A stretch of 64,000 nucleotides of DNA from Lanius collurio (Eukaryota; Chordata; Aves; Passeriformes; Laniidae): the NCBI GenBank assembly GCA_020086605.1, contig JACBWW010000018.1:15204025-15268024 (forward strand), read 5' to 3'. Made by a program: the position numbers and the translations under genes. Numbering within the stretch: the stretch's first letter is position 1; each line of letters begins with the position of its first letter. Of this stretch, positions 26,441 to 38,993 are shown one piece after another. The notes beneath the pieces are model-generated. The model did no database searches. It saw only the letters and a program-made list of their open reading frames with translations, and was not told the DNA's origin.

Positions 26441-27999
26441 TCCATCCCAGCAAGAATTTGCTCAGCTAGAGAGGGGAAGTATCTGCAGATGCGTCATTGA
26501 GAGCATGCAATAAAATGGAGCATTAATGCAGTGCTCTGAGCTGGGAATGTGTAGATGGGGAGAGCTGGTTTGAGGGGGAGGAATAAAGGGGATGCCAGGA
26601 AAACTAGGAAATTTCTGACTCAATGCTGCAGCTAGTAAGGATTTTGAGGAAGCAGCCACAGGAGAAGACTTGGACGTGGTACTTGTAAGAAAAGGATCCT
26701 GAGCAGGGTCAAATACAAAAACTAAGTATAAATACAGAAAAACTTAGCTCTGTTATTCCCTGCTTGCTGCCCCAGGGTGATGGTCTTTGAGGGGTTTTGA
26801 GCATGGCCAGTGTCTGTCCCTGAGAGCATTCCAAGCACTGAGGGACAGCAGGAGCTGTGACATTCAGCTGCTACCCCAGCATCAAAGACCACAGGTGTGA
26901 CAACAGCCAGGACCATCTTGTCAGGCAGGGATAAAGCTGCCCAGACCCAGAACTGTCCCTCTCAGACTGCCTTGTCTGGCAGAATCTCAGTTTTAAAAAA
27001 CAAAACCTCTGCCCACTGTATTTGTGGTTGGAAAGGAAGAACCAACAAATGCAGCCCAGCAGCACTCATTGTAAAGATGAGGGTGCACTGGATGCCTTGG
27101 TCAGTGACTCACAGCTGGCTTGGCCAAACCCCAGCCCCTGAGATATAACCCATGCCAGTGCGACTGACTGCAGGAATCTGTTCTTTGGGAAAGGGAATGG
27201 TGTCTCATGACACCACCTTGGGTGGAGCTGCTGCTGTCAAAGGGGGAACTCAGCCTTAAACACCTGTTATGGAGAGACCTCAGAGAAGAGTTGAAAGAAG
27301 CCACATGATGCTGAATCACCACCTGCAGCCCCATGTACATGGCCATTTCCCTGTGTCCCTGCCCAGGTGGAGCTGGTATCCATGCAATGCAGATCAATGC
27401 ACCTGCAAGTCTGTCCTGCATCTCTCTCCTGGAGTGGACATTCAGGAGATTCTGCTCCATGCTGGCAAATTGCCTCTGGCCCTGGCTTACGAACTCTGTG
27501 GCCCTCAGTCTCTTCCCAGTGCACTGGGATGGGTTTCTCACCCACATACCAGCAGAGAACTGCCATCAGCTAACCCTGGACCCTGGCAAAGGCCTGCATC
27601 CAGACAGTGCTGTGGCTGGCAGGGGTTCCCCTGTGCCAAATGACGTGGCAGTGTGAGCCACCAGCCAGTGGTGCCTCAGGCTCTGAGCTTCAGGTCAGCC
27701 AGCTCCTGCTGCAAGCCTTGCTGTCCCTATGACCTGGATGAAGGGACCTGGCAGGGGAAGGATCCACTCTGTCCATGTCAGAGCAAGGTGGGGCCATGCA
27801 GCCCCACACCACAGCCCTCATCAGCCACATCCCAGACAGCCGCAGAGCTCCTCTCCCCACCAGTCAGATGGATTAACATGGCAAACCACAACCAAGCAAA
27901 CTCTCTGTATTCCATTATCCATCTCCTAAACCATCCTGTCCTCCAGTACAGCATTCTTTGCAGAGCAAAACAGCATTGATTTCAGTGCCAGTTTTCCAG
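26441..27999. other. Gene-free stretch
   Basis: Nothing recognisable. The region 27.1-27.9 kb is richer in GC and has several overlapping open frames up to 148 codons on both strands, but none has a domain, signal peptide or consistent coding pattern. Confidence 0.45.
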
Positions 28000-28620
28000 C
28001 CCTGTTATTTATTTAGCATGAAAAGGCGTTTGCACGCTTCTTCCCTCTCTGCTTATCAGTCAAGGGATGTTTACACTGTGAAAAGCATCTGTTAAGACAA
28101 CAGCATCTTTCTCCATAGTAATTTATTGTCCTCAAAAAACGAGTGGGGCAGTTTAGTATCTTGTTAACGAGTCTGTCAAACTGACTGTGATGGCTGGGGA
28201 AAAATACAAAATAAAAAACTGAGTTTATATTGAAATCAATGGGAGTCTAACTACATTTTTAAATGGCATTTTTCCCATTGGATGTTGATTAAGCTGTCAG
28301 ACTTAATAGGTCTGTCCCAGAAAAAAAATATATCTTCAATAAATAAACGGCCTAGATAAATACATTAATAACTGGAATGTACTGAAGACTCCTCTGCTGG
28401 TACTTGTTACCTTTTTTTTCTTCTCTCTCAAGTTTACATAACTGTCTGAGAGCTAAAAAGCATTTAATTCTCTCCTAACATATGGCCATTAAGTAGGATT
28501 TACTGTAAAAAGTGCTTTCTGACATGTGGCTAATGAAGTCTGTGTATGTCTCAGGTCTTTAATACGCTCTTGAACGGCAGCCGCATTTCCTACTGCTGAG
28601 GACTGAGCAACAGTCTGCCT
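28000..28620. promoter_or_regulatory. Candidate conserved noncoding element cluster
   Basis: A long AT-rich unique block with TTATTTATTTAGCATG near 28003, AGTAATTTATTG near 28118, TTGATTAAGC near 28286 and CATTTAATTCTC near 28461. The part near 28560-28590 has retained CpGs (AATACGCTC, AACGGCAGCCGC). No coding frame is found. It may hold more than one element. Confidence 0.32.
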
Positions 28621-31600
28621 CTGCTATCTTCCAGCTAATTTGGCAAGTTTGAGGTGCTCCTAATCACTCCTTCTTCCCTGGTTACAAGTCCCCATCCCTG
28701 CCTTTGGAGGGGACCTGGGACCAGCGTTCCCAGTCAAGCAAGGAGCTCATGTGCTGGCTCCCAGGAGGAGAAATGTCATGGAGCAATTTGGGCACCTTTA
28801 GGACCTCCTGGGTCCAGGACTCCCACAGTCACAGCAAGGCCAAGACTTCAAGAAGCAAGTCATCAGGATGCATAAAATAAATGGTTCTGTCCTGACTTTT
28901 TATCCCATGACTTGGCCTTCTCTCATTTTTCTGTGCAAAGCCTGGATGGAAAGAGGATATCTAGACACAGAGATACAAAACCAAATCTTTACTTTCTCTG
29001 GGTTTAAGTAGCAGCAGACATCCCTGAATTTGCTGGAATGACCTTGGAGAGACAGTCATGGCTGAGCCTTGAGTTTTGCAGACTCTGTGTCCATGCCAGT
29101 ACATAGCTGTTAGTGCAACAGGCTCAGGACACAGACTGCTCACCCTTCAGTGTTTGTAGGGTCTCCGTTCCCCTCATTCAGGGTGTTTGGGACTGCTCCA
29201 TTGACATGTGGATCAGTGATGCTCACTACCAAGATGTCCTCCCAGAAAAAAAAAAAACATTTTCCCAGGCTCTGTATAATTCAAACAAGCCACTTACTGA
29301 GCAAGCACTTGGTAGAGTTACGTGCTGCCAAAAGCATTGTACCTGCTAAGCCCTCTCTCCTAGGACCTCAGACTCTCGGGCAAGGATCTTCATGGACTCT
29401 TCCTACGAAAGGCAAGTACCCTTTCCTACAAAGAGCTGCTCCTTGCTCCTCTTGCAGCAGTTTTCTCAGAAAATAATTCTTCTGGATGAAGTAAATGTCT
29501 TTGTTAATTCTCCTGTCTGAGTGACACATAAGGTCCCCCCTGAGGCCCATCGGCCACTTTTGGGGGTGTCAAGGCTGGATGGAGCTCATGAATCCTGCTG
29601 TCAAGAACAGCCAGCCAAGACACCCCATCCAGAGATGCTCATTAACACCCGACCATTCCCATTAGAGCAGTGGTGACTGTAAATCACAGCAAAAATAGAA
29701 ACTCCCATGGAGCAGGGAGCATCTCTCCTTGGCAGGGCTGATTAGTTCCCTGGGATGAATGGATTGCCGTGGGGCATTGGGGGTCCCATGTCACAGGGCA
29801 CGGAGAGGTGGCAGCCCCCCCTTCCTCCTCCCTGCCGGGGCTGAGCTGCCATTGATACAACTAAGTAGAGTTACTTAAATATTCACAGACTCCTTCCCCC
29901 ATGGTGTTTACTAGGAATTTACATTTCCACAAGTACTTTGATTTCACCACATTTCCTTTCATTCTTCCCCCAGGGAAGGGCCACCAGGGGAGGTTTCTTC
30001 TCCTTTGCTTTCCAGCAAAGCTTTAAGCCCTCCCATTTCAATTTGGAGTGTTTCCTTTTTCCCTTTCCTCTCTTCGCTTTTCTTCAAAGAAAGAAAGCAA
30101 AGAGACAACAGAGGGGAGATGAAGGAGAGCCTCTAAAAACACCAAAGTCCTCCCCCGCCTCCAAAAAATGCCACAAAATACCCCCCAGCATTCCTGAGCG
30201 TCCAAGGCTGATGAAAGAGAAGGTCTCTGCAAAACTTCCAGAGCTAAATCCATTGCTTGAAAACGCTCATGAAAACTCATTCCTGTTTTACACCCATCTT
30301 TGCCGGACACCCCGCCATGGCTGCTACTCTCCAAAGGGATGTGTCCTTTTCCCATGCTCCCGAGATTCCCACCTTTCCTGGCAGGCAGCAGGCAGTGTTT
30401 GGAGGCAGAAGAGATCCCGCTTGCCGCCAGGCTCGCTGGCACGGCTTGTTGGCTGCCAAGCCAGCTGGCCACAGCGCGGGTGAGCTCCTGCTGCTCGGGC
30501 AGCTGCCGGGTTTTTGGCTCCCAAGCTGTCCGGGCAGAAGGAGCTGTTCTCCGCCCTGGCAGCCCGGCTCTGCAGGCAGCCTGTGGGCCAGATGCTGCGT
30601 GGGTCTGCGCTGCAGTAATAACCATAATTAATAACAATAACATGCCTGCAAACCATGATGACAGCAAGCACTAATCTTTCATAATATTTTTAAGACAGGA
30701 AGGGGAGAATCCTGCCATACAAGTCCTGCTCTATATCCGTTTGGAAACAATACTTGGAGGAAGCAGAAGACCTCTTAAATGCCATGCAAATTTATTTTTC
30801 GTTGAGCCAGGTTCTATCAAAAACGTCTGTCCTTACGCTGTCACTGAATTTACTTTGTCCCAGCCTGTGCCTATCGCATGAGGCAGCAAACATGGTCCTT
30901 GCAGGCAGAAGATATTCAGGAAAATGACAATTTTGTATTTAGAGGTTACAGCTGTTCCACTGAGGTGGGAACCAGGAAGGACTTACTGCTGTGCTGAGCA
31001 TGTGGCCGTTTAGTGCTGCTGCTTCTCCTTCAGTAAGGTGTTTGATTTGATCAGCTGGGAGCGGGGTGGCAGCGGTGCTACCTGCACCCGTGTTGGTGGG
31101 GCAGCGTGCAGGACTCCAGCTCCCAGGAGCACAGCAGCCCCCTGGGGATCAGGATATCAGGGCTCAGTTTCCCCAGCCCTGCCATGTGTAGAGGGCAGGA
31201 GCTGGCACAGCTGCCCCCTCCTCACTCCACAGCACTGGTCTCGCACCTCCCCATGCTTCTGTCTCATTTATTTCAGGCTCATCAGCCAACTGTCATGCAG
31301 GAAAACCTTTGGTATGTTAAATTCCCTGCACATGAAAGAAGGGCAGAGCACAGGCTGCTCTGCTAAATCAACTCATCCCCTGCCTTCCCTGGTCTTTCCC
31401 TCCAGCGCCAGCTCCATTAAAAACAGTTTTCCCCCCACTGTTAGCCAGAGGCGTCTTGCCCCACAGCGCAGCTGATGTGGCAGAGTCTGGTAGAAGGTGG
31501 AGAGCCATATTCAGACTGTTCCGGGAAGAAAGGACACCTTCGGGAATCCACGCCATGAAATTGCTGCTCCCTTCCCCTGGGTCTTTGGAAACCACTTTGG

Positions 31601-31694
31601 AAGGAGGTTTTTTGTCAGTGAACTCCCCACATCTGCTTTTTCTAACTCCACAGCCCTCCATGGTCAGAGAGGAGACCGCACTGTTCATGTTCTA
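28621..31694. other. Gene-free stretch with a GC-richer patch
   Basis: No gene is recognised. The segment 30.40-30.62 kb is GC-richer with more CpGs than its surroundings and is open for up to 209 codons on the minus strand (30038-30667), but no domain is visible. It might be a weak CpG island. A POU octamer ATGCAAAT lies at 30784-30791. Confidence 0.45.
29977..29996 (+). promoter_or_regulatory. Possible CTCF-like site
   Basis: The run GGGCCACCAGGGGAGG agrees with most of the CTCF core consensus (CCASYAGRKGGC) but has AG in place of the final GC. A single motif match in 64 kb is weak evidence. Confidence 0.25.
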
Positions 31695-31795
31695 ATTCAC
31701 AGCCTCCTGCCTCAGTTTCCCTATCTTTGACATGGGGGTTGGATAATTACCTCCTAATCCCTGAGAATAAATTGGGAGGTTTTCAAAGCTGTAGC
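31695..31795 (+). repeat. Ancient MIR-like (tRNA-derived) SINE remnant
   Basis: The phrase CCTGCCTCAGTTTCCCTATC (from 31704) followed by a GGGG run, GGATAATTACCTCC and later a GAATAAATT section reproduces the central and 3' order of amniote MIR-type SINEs. In those, CCTCAGTTTCC and an ATCTGTAAAATGGGGATAAT-like segment are the hallmark. The copy is diverged and its tail is lost. The subfamily cannot be set without a library. Confidence 0.6.
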
Positions 31796-34083
31796 CAACC
31801 TGTGGGTACCTAGACACTGTGGCAAGCATTTATGAAGTGAGTGGAGCTCCAGGGGCAGAGGTGTAGGAACAAAGGCATCACAGAAACAACAGATGCTATT
31901 TAAAAAGTGCTGTGGCATTGTTTGCTGAACCCTGCAAGGAGTGATTACAGAAGGTCCCTGTGAGATGTCAGAGCTGATGGTCCCCTTCACCCTGTTGTGT
32001 CTCAAGTTACAAGACTCACTCCCACAACAGTCGTGGTAGTTCAGTGACTGGGTGGGCTCTCCTGGAGTGGAAATATCTCCCAATTACACTAATGAGGTGC
32101 AAGTTCCCCAGAGGGATATGGAGATGAGGCACATCTTTTGAAGAGGATTTTAATTGGCCTGGGAGTCTGAGGGCTCCTGGAGGTGCACACCAGACAGTGG
32201 AGGCTCTCCGGGGTCCTGCTCCTCTGTTGGTGCTGGAGACAGACAGGAGGCTCTGCACATCAGCCACTGTCATGGCTGGGATGGACACTGGGTGACCTCA
32301 GTGAGGTCCACACCAGAAGGACTCTCAGAGGTGCCTGGTGCCTCCGTTGCCCTGAGGGCTGGAGCTCTCTATTGTCCCATGTGGCAAAGCACGGAATCCA
32401 AACACCCATGGAAAACGGAGCCTTGCTCTTCAGAGGGTGCCCTCAGCATGCTTGCTCACAGAGAAGCTTCCAGGAGAGCTGCTTTAGCTGCTGCCATTCA
32501 CAGAAGGGAACATCCAGTGTTTTATCCTGCAGAGCCCTCCCAGCCTGTGTGGCTGGTGAGAGCTGCCTGCTGCTGTGCATTGCAGGGGCAGGACTGAGGG
32601 ACCAGACACAGGTGATGGAGCCAAGCCTTGATCATGCAAGGTTCTGGCTGTCCTGGGAACTCTCTAAACTCCCAAGAAGGAGAAGGGGAGCTCTTGCAGG
32701 GGTGACACTGTGGCAGCAACATCAGGCAGGGGCCCCTCACAGGCAAGTGCAAAACCTCCCCTGGCACTTTCTGCACGGGACAGAGGCTTGCTCAGTACCT
32801 TTCCTCCTGGACTGGTGCCTCTGCAGGGTGCAGATTCCTATCCCTCCCCTTTGTGAGCCATCAATCAGCTGTCCCAGCAACTTTCTCCTCTCTGAGCTGT
32901 CCCTTTCCCTCATCCCATGCCTCCCTGCCTCTTCCCGCCCAGCAAGAGCCAGTGTGGATGAGAACAGCATCATTGCCCATCCAGGGAAGAGAGACAAGAG
33001 TAGTGCTGAGATGAAGTGGGAACAGGACATGTGAGGTGTGCAGGGGTGGAGGACAAATGCAGGGCAGAAGATCCTGGTTCTGCTGTGCCTTGCCTGCCTG
33101 CTACCCCTATGCCCCCAAACACTCTTCTAGGAGCTGGTTCAGCTGCATGTCTGGATGTGAAAATTCCCAGGGTGCTTCTTCCATTCACAAGGTGACAGCT
33201 CCTGCCATGCTGGAATGTGAGAGCCTGTTGAGAGGCTGAGAGATATCTTCCAAGGCAACTCTTTAGTGTCTGATTTATCAGAAAGATGACTTTGGGAGGA
33301 GCAGTGTAAAATCTGTTGAAGAAAAGATGTTTTTCCTTGACAAGCACCACAAGGTCCCAGTCTGAGAGCTCCTGCTGCATTGGCAGCCCCAGCACAATAT
33401 GAGGGTGGATGGGTGGGCTGGTGTGTTTATACAAAAATAATGGTTGTACATCAGTGCATAGATAACTGCAGGGTTCAGTGCAGATGGATGGATGCATGGA
33501 TGGATGGATTCACTAAATAGCAAAATAATGCAGATCCTCAGAAACAAGATATTTGAAAAGTCTTGGTAATGTCTGCTCTGAACTCACTGTGACTGTCTGC
33601 TTTGTCAGTCTCAAATTCAGAGAAATGGGGAAAGCTTTTACAAATCTCCTTCATCATGCCAAAGGGGTAAACAAAAGGGATTGCCTGCTTCTATAACTTG
33701 GGGTGAACTTGTCCATTGGGTGATTGGAAATCTGAAAGTAATAGGAGCTTTAGAAAGAAAGGCCATTATCTATCAGCTTTACATTTGTACTCTGTGTTAA
33801 TCTTTTTTGTTTCAAGTCATAGAAAAGCAGTCCCTCATTTTGGAGTGATTTTTGATGTATGAGAGAGATTTTATAACACTGCAGAAAGTGACCAATCTCA
33901 AGTGGAGGATGAATATTATTCTTCCTGCTGGGAAAATTATTAATACAGCTGTAGGAATTGTTCACCTTATCTTTATTTCAGGTACAGAACCACTGCATCA
34001 TGCATCAAGTTTAGTATCCATATCTACAAGACTAGCATGAGCTTTCTCCAAAAGAGCTGTAGGCAAGATCAAGAAAGCTTAGT
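31796..34083. other. Gene-free stretch
   Basis: It contains the longest open frame of the window (32183-33034 plus, 283 codons). That frame has no domain, sits in GC-rich sequence and overlaps other open frames, so I do not call it a gene. A short (GGAT)n tract lies at 33483-33509. Confidence 0.45.
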
Positions 34084-34087
34084 TATA

Positions 34088-34123
<36 letters not shown>
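34084..34123. repeat. (TA)n microsatellite
   Basis: An almost uninterrupted TA dinucleotide run of about 40 bases with one G interruption near 34093. It is likely length-variable and self-complementary. Confidence 0.95.
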
Positions 34124-34126
<3 letters not shown>

Positions 34127-34660
34127 GTGTAAGTGTATAAAATCGTCCATACTTTAAATATCGGTAGATTTTACTCATTCCCTCCAAGTAGAAGCACTGA
34201 AAAAAACCCACAGAGCATGACAAGCTCTTCATCATAATTAACATTTTCTACAACAGTTTAAAGGAAATAAATTCAATTTGATTTCTTTGGGTTTTTGTTC
34301 TTACTTTCAAAAGTAACTACTTGCTGTCTTAAGAAAAGCCTACAGATGAGGCAAAGACAGAAACTGCTTATTTAGAATGCTCCTTATTATGGAAATGTTT
34401 GACTTCCCTTTTGGGATTGTTTCAGAGGAATTAGGCACACAAGACTGGAAAGGAAGAAAAGGGACTTCAAGCCACATCCCTGGCAATCACAGCCCCAGGG
34501 CAGCCAGCAGGCAGGAGAGTCCCCAGAGCATCTCATCCACATCCCATGTACACAGCATGCCAACTCCCCTGAGATGCTGCAGCTCTGACAGAAAACAAAC
34601 CCACAGCTCTCAGGTGGCACAGGGAGAGGGGACAAGAGGTAGCAAATGTGTCACCAGATG

Positions 34661-34695
34661 TCTGAAATTGCAGTGGGTTTGCTTGGGGAAGTTCA
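34661..34695 (+). repeat. 35-bp direct repeat, copy 1
   Basis: Identical over 35 bases to 36217-36251 and in the same orientation. It begins TCTGAAATTGCAG and ends GGGGAAGTTCA. Flanks outside the 35 bases do not match. It is not simple sequence and not a family I recognise. Confidence 0.9.
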
Positions 34696-36216
34696 GACAT
34701 GCCTGGCTCAAGAGATAGGAAGCTGGAGCTCTGTACCCTCAGGGATCACAGCCCCTAGGTCTTTGCTCAGCAGCTCTGTGCTGAGCCCACTTGTGTGCAG
34801 CAGGGCTGTGCTGTAGCAGGACTTGCAGCCTGGAGTAGAAAGCACTGGGAGATGGAGCAGGCACCACGCTTCTCTTCCAGGTAGAAGCCACTTTGTTAAA
34901 AACGCATGATTCATGGAACAAACTGCCTTCAGCCCCAGCTGCTTGATCCTCAGTTGCACTTCTCCACCTGCCCACAAAACTTTCCAGCACTTAGTGCTGC
35001 TCCCCTCTGCCCTGCCATCAGCTCACCCTCTGGGCTGCCAGGTGAGGACATGTGCAGAGGTCTTGCAGAAATATGGCTTTTTCCATCTGTGCCATCCACA
35101 CAACAGATGGACAGGCTAAATAGAGGTCCTTAGCAAAGGCCCGTTTGAGCCCTGGATTTTGATGAGCTTTCTATCAAACCCATTAGCAGCACCAGCTCTG
35201 TGCACAAAATTAAGTCATTGCTCAGCCAACACAGTGATGAGAATGGTGTAAGGGCTGTGGACACACTTTTTTCTCTGGCAGGGGCAACACTTCACAGAGT
35301 CAGATTGACTGTGACTGCTGCCAAGAGATGGGTCAGAGTGTGGAGCCCATGGTGGGTCCATCCACAGGGAAGAAGTGGATTTGTGCATCAGCTTCAGGGA
35401 GAAAAAAGTTGTAGGCTCCTGGTTCTCCTCCTGGCTCTTTCCTTTGTACCTCCCTTCCCACTCTCTTGGCAAGAGTAGCCCGACCCCAGTTTCTCATCAA
35501 GAGCCGTGATTTGGTCTTAGCCTACAAATGCAAGGCCTGAAAGTCCAGGAAGAGCTCAATTAGCAGAGACTTCAGCTTCAATGAGGAGGGCCCACAGCAT
35601 CCATATCAGAGATTGTTTGAACATCCATCAATACAAGTATGGCCTCAGCTCTGGGACTGTGTCACAGACCTATAAATATAACTGTGTGACCCAAACTCCT
35701 GACTACAGGAATAGTCACAGAGGCTGCAGGAGCCTGCTGTAAAATCGCAGCCCACAGAGCAGGAAGCTTTCAAGCAAGGGGACATGGCCCTTCCACTCAC
35801 CCTTTGTGCACAGAGACTGACTCATGAGTGACTTCATCCCCCAAGACACTCATCAACCTCACCTCATCTGCTGGTCCTGCAGCCTGGAACATCCCTCTCG
35901 TGTTACTCCCCCTACACAGCCCCATGCATCTCCCTCCTGCAGTCATGCCCCAGCTGAAAAGATGCATTTTTCTGCTCTTGACTCAACAGAGCCAGCAGCA
36001 GGGTGAAGGAGCAAATAAGCTTCCGTTCTGCCTTGCACATTAGCAACAAAACATGACTGACTGCTTCTTGATTGCAAACACTTTATTCTTGGTGACAGCA
36101 TGGTAGAGGCACAAAGGATACAGCTGGATTTGCAGAGCCCAAGATGAGCTCTGCAGAACTGATAATTAGAAGAAATCATCTTTTTGACTTGTGAGCTGAG
36201 CACATTTGAACTGAGA

Positions 36217-36251
36217 TCTGAAATTGCAGTGGGTTTGCTTGGGGAAGTTCA
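36217..36251 (+). repeat. 35-bp direct repeat, copy 2
   Basis: Perfect copy of 34661-34695, 1,556 bases downstream in the same orientation, inside AT-rich unique sequence. No larger shared unit, A-tail or target-site duplication is visible. Confidence 0.9.
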
Positions 36252-38927
36252 AAGATCAGTGAGGGGGAATAAATATGAAAACCAATTATGTCATTTGAAC
36301 CAAGTCATTTCCCTGATTATAATCACCTCTCCATATTGGCATAAAAAAGGTGAAAAAATGCCCATGTCAAATTATTAAGGAATTAGGGTGACCAGACTGC
36401 TCTTAATGACTCTGCTGCTCGTAGAATTTAAGTGAAGTTGTCTAATGGGATTCTGAAGTCAGATGTGCACTGAGAGGGATAACGGGAATGGGAATGAGGA
36501 TTTATGGTGCCGTTGTGGTAGAAGTCTCAGCATAGGTTGTACGGTGCTGCACTGCTACAGCAGGAAATCTCGCTGCTGGCAGGGGCTGGAGAAACAGCAG
36601 CAAAGTGTTCTGCAGGGCAGAGTTCCTGCCATAAGATTTTACTGTGGTGAAAACCAGAGTTGCACAGTCTGATGGTCCAGCACCACTCCTGGCATCCCAG
36701 AAAATACTCCTTGATTGCAGCAAGTGGAAGAAGTGAGCACTTCACTTAGAAAGAATGCCACAAATCAGGTGAATGCTGCATGAAACAATCAGTTGCAATC
36801 TTCTTGTGAATGTGGCTGAGATCCAGTAGGGTCAAAGATCCACAAATGCAATACCTAGAAGCGGAGATGATCCCAAAGGATGCATTCAAACCCATTTATC
36901 ACCAGCCTAAGGCTGGATTTGAAAGATGTTGAGCATCCATAAAGAGGTACCCAGCTTCGTCCCTAGAAACACACTCACATTTCTCATCTGTCTGGTCCAA
37001 ATTCACCAAGATAATGTCAAGAATATGTCTATTTACAGCTGTGCTGCAGGCAAAGGACAAACCCTGACAGCAGCACGCAGCCCTTGCACCAAGCTTCAGA
37101 ACCCATTTCACCATCATAACCCCCTGGAAAACCTTGAGAAGAGAAAAAAGCTTAAGAGCTGTCTGCTCTCTCTTGCTGTTCTGCATAAACCAAGCCTGTG
37201 CTGAGGATCTTGCTGAGCAGTGTTTACACACTTACATCCCACTAGGCTTCAGCAGCTTTGCTATCTCTCAGTAGAGATGTTTTAAGAAATACATTTTTGA
37301 TCCTTTGTTGGCTATCCACTGGAGGTCTTGTGGAATCTAAATTAAATACCATTAGGAGACCTTTAATCTGCAGTGCTTCCAGTAAAACCAGATTGCCTCT
37401 CTTGAGCACATGGGCTCATTCACTGAAGACTCTCTCGGCACGCTTACCCTCAACACTGCAGCTTGGAAAGCGAGCCAGGAGCTCAGCAGTCTGGAATTGG
37501 CTGGGTTCCCCTGCCGTCAGAGGGGAAAAGCCAGTGTGTGCCAGCCAACAGTCTGAACCAGTATTCCCTCACAGGAAGGAAATCAAGGAATTTGGACAGC
37601 TCTTCTCAGCAGAGTGCCAGGATCATATAAGAACCTACATTGCTGTCTTCTGCTCACGAAATAATTTAGGAAGACAGAAATATTTATGTCTGTCAAACTC
37701 TTTAATCCCCCTGGCTTAGGCTGCCTGTCCAAATTTGAAACCCAACTAGATTTTCCCCAGACTGCTTGTAACTGTGTCTTATCCTTTTATTAAGATGAGG
37801 AGGATTATTTGAAGCTTTTGTTCTTTACAAATCCCCCTGTGCAAAGGCAAGGTGGCGCTTCAGATGAAACTTCATTCTGGGCTGCTCAGATGAGAGATGC
37901 AGCGCTTTCCCACAAAGGATTTAGTGACATTGGATACCAAAAACTAGTACAGCATTGTTGGGGGGGTGGACTGTGGTGCTTTAGTCCCCATGATTGCTGC
38001 TTTCTTCCTTTGAGCCTAAGAAGCTGTGTTTCTTCAAACCCCCAGAATGAGTCAGAAATCATCTTTTTTGGTGCTAGAAGCATAAAAATAGGCAAATTTT
38101 CAAGTTAAATGGAGGACAGGAAGAGAGTTCCCTCTGGCAACTTACAAACCTTGTCTCCTATGAAAGCCTTTTCTTAGCTGCATCACTTGCTCTTATTTTA
38201 ACTTGCTTTAGTGATTCGCAGACATTAAATCACTTAGCTAAAACATGTATAAATCTTAGTGTTGAATCCCTGAAAGCTAAACACCTCTGAGGAAAGCCTG
38301 ATCAGGTCCCCCTGAGGGGGATCTAAAGGATATTTGCTCGCCAGTTCACAGACATACAGGCCTGCTGAAAATGGGCAGCAGGGACATTTGCTGGACAATT
38401 TTATGTTCAAGAAGTTGGTGGGTCCCTCCCAGATCAAGGGCTTTAGAAAGCATTTAGCTTCACTCACGTGTTCTGTCCAAGGAGCAGGGCATAGCCATGG
38501 TACACATCTGTAGGTCATGCATCCTTGAACCCTGTAAGAGACAGGCACTGAGTGTTCTGGGTGGAAAGGAAGATAAGGATTTGCATCTGCAAAATTGGCA
38601 ACAACTAGCAAAACTGCAGGTGTGGTGCACGGGAGTAGGACCTCTCCAGAGAAGCACACAGACCTAGGAGCAGGGCACAAACCCTGTTCCTACAGAGCAG
38701 GTACTGTGGCAAATCACTTCCTCAGCCAGTTTTTCCCAAGCATTGCTCAAAAGAGGAAAAAAAGCCCCTTTTGTTGGTGGGATACCCATCTGGGAGGTGT
38801 GCCAGTTTTGCCTTGGCCTCCGGGGATTTTCTTAGCACTGGTGAGTATTTGAGGTTCTTAGATACCTTTTTGAAGTTGGGTCTTCATTTCTCTGGGTTTC
38901 CAGCCTCTCTCCTTTGTGTAGCCCTTT

Positions 38928-38993
38928 CAGACTGTAAATGTTTCAGAGCAGGAAGTCTCTTTTATTATGTACAGCACCTAGCACCACAGAGCC
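38928..38993 (+). repeat. Ancient L2/MIR-like 3'-end remnant
   Basis: CAGACTGTAAAT near 38929, a GAGCAGGAAGTCTCTTTTA section and TATGTACAGCACCTAGCAC near 38966 match, in order, the GACTGTAAGCTC...GGGCAGGGACTGTCT...TACAGCGCCTAGCAC 3' tail shared by old L2-type LINEs and their SINE partners in amniotes. Upstream sequence is too diverged to extend. Confidence 0.55.

Larger units (their letters stand above)
34124..38927. other. Gene-free stretch
   Basis: Apart from the direct repeat pair listed separately, nothing is recognisable. AT-rich unique sequence around 36.05-36.45 and 37.25-37.45 kb may be conserved. The open frame 37258-37719 has no domain. Confidence 0.45.

Noticed and set aside
30038..30667. 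Open frame of 209 codons, minus strand
   Set aside because: Its hydrophobic start looks signal-like, but the rest has no domain, and plus-strand frames of similar length overlap it. The local GC rise explains the lack of stops.
32183..33034. Longest open frame, 283 codons, plus strand
   Set aside because: No domain, signal or family resemblance, biased composition from GC-rich DNA, and competing open frames overlap it on both strands.
37845..37862. AGGTGGCGCT as half of a CTCF motif
   Set aside because: The other half of the consensus does not match.
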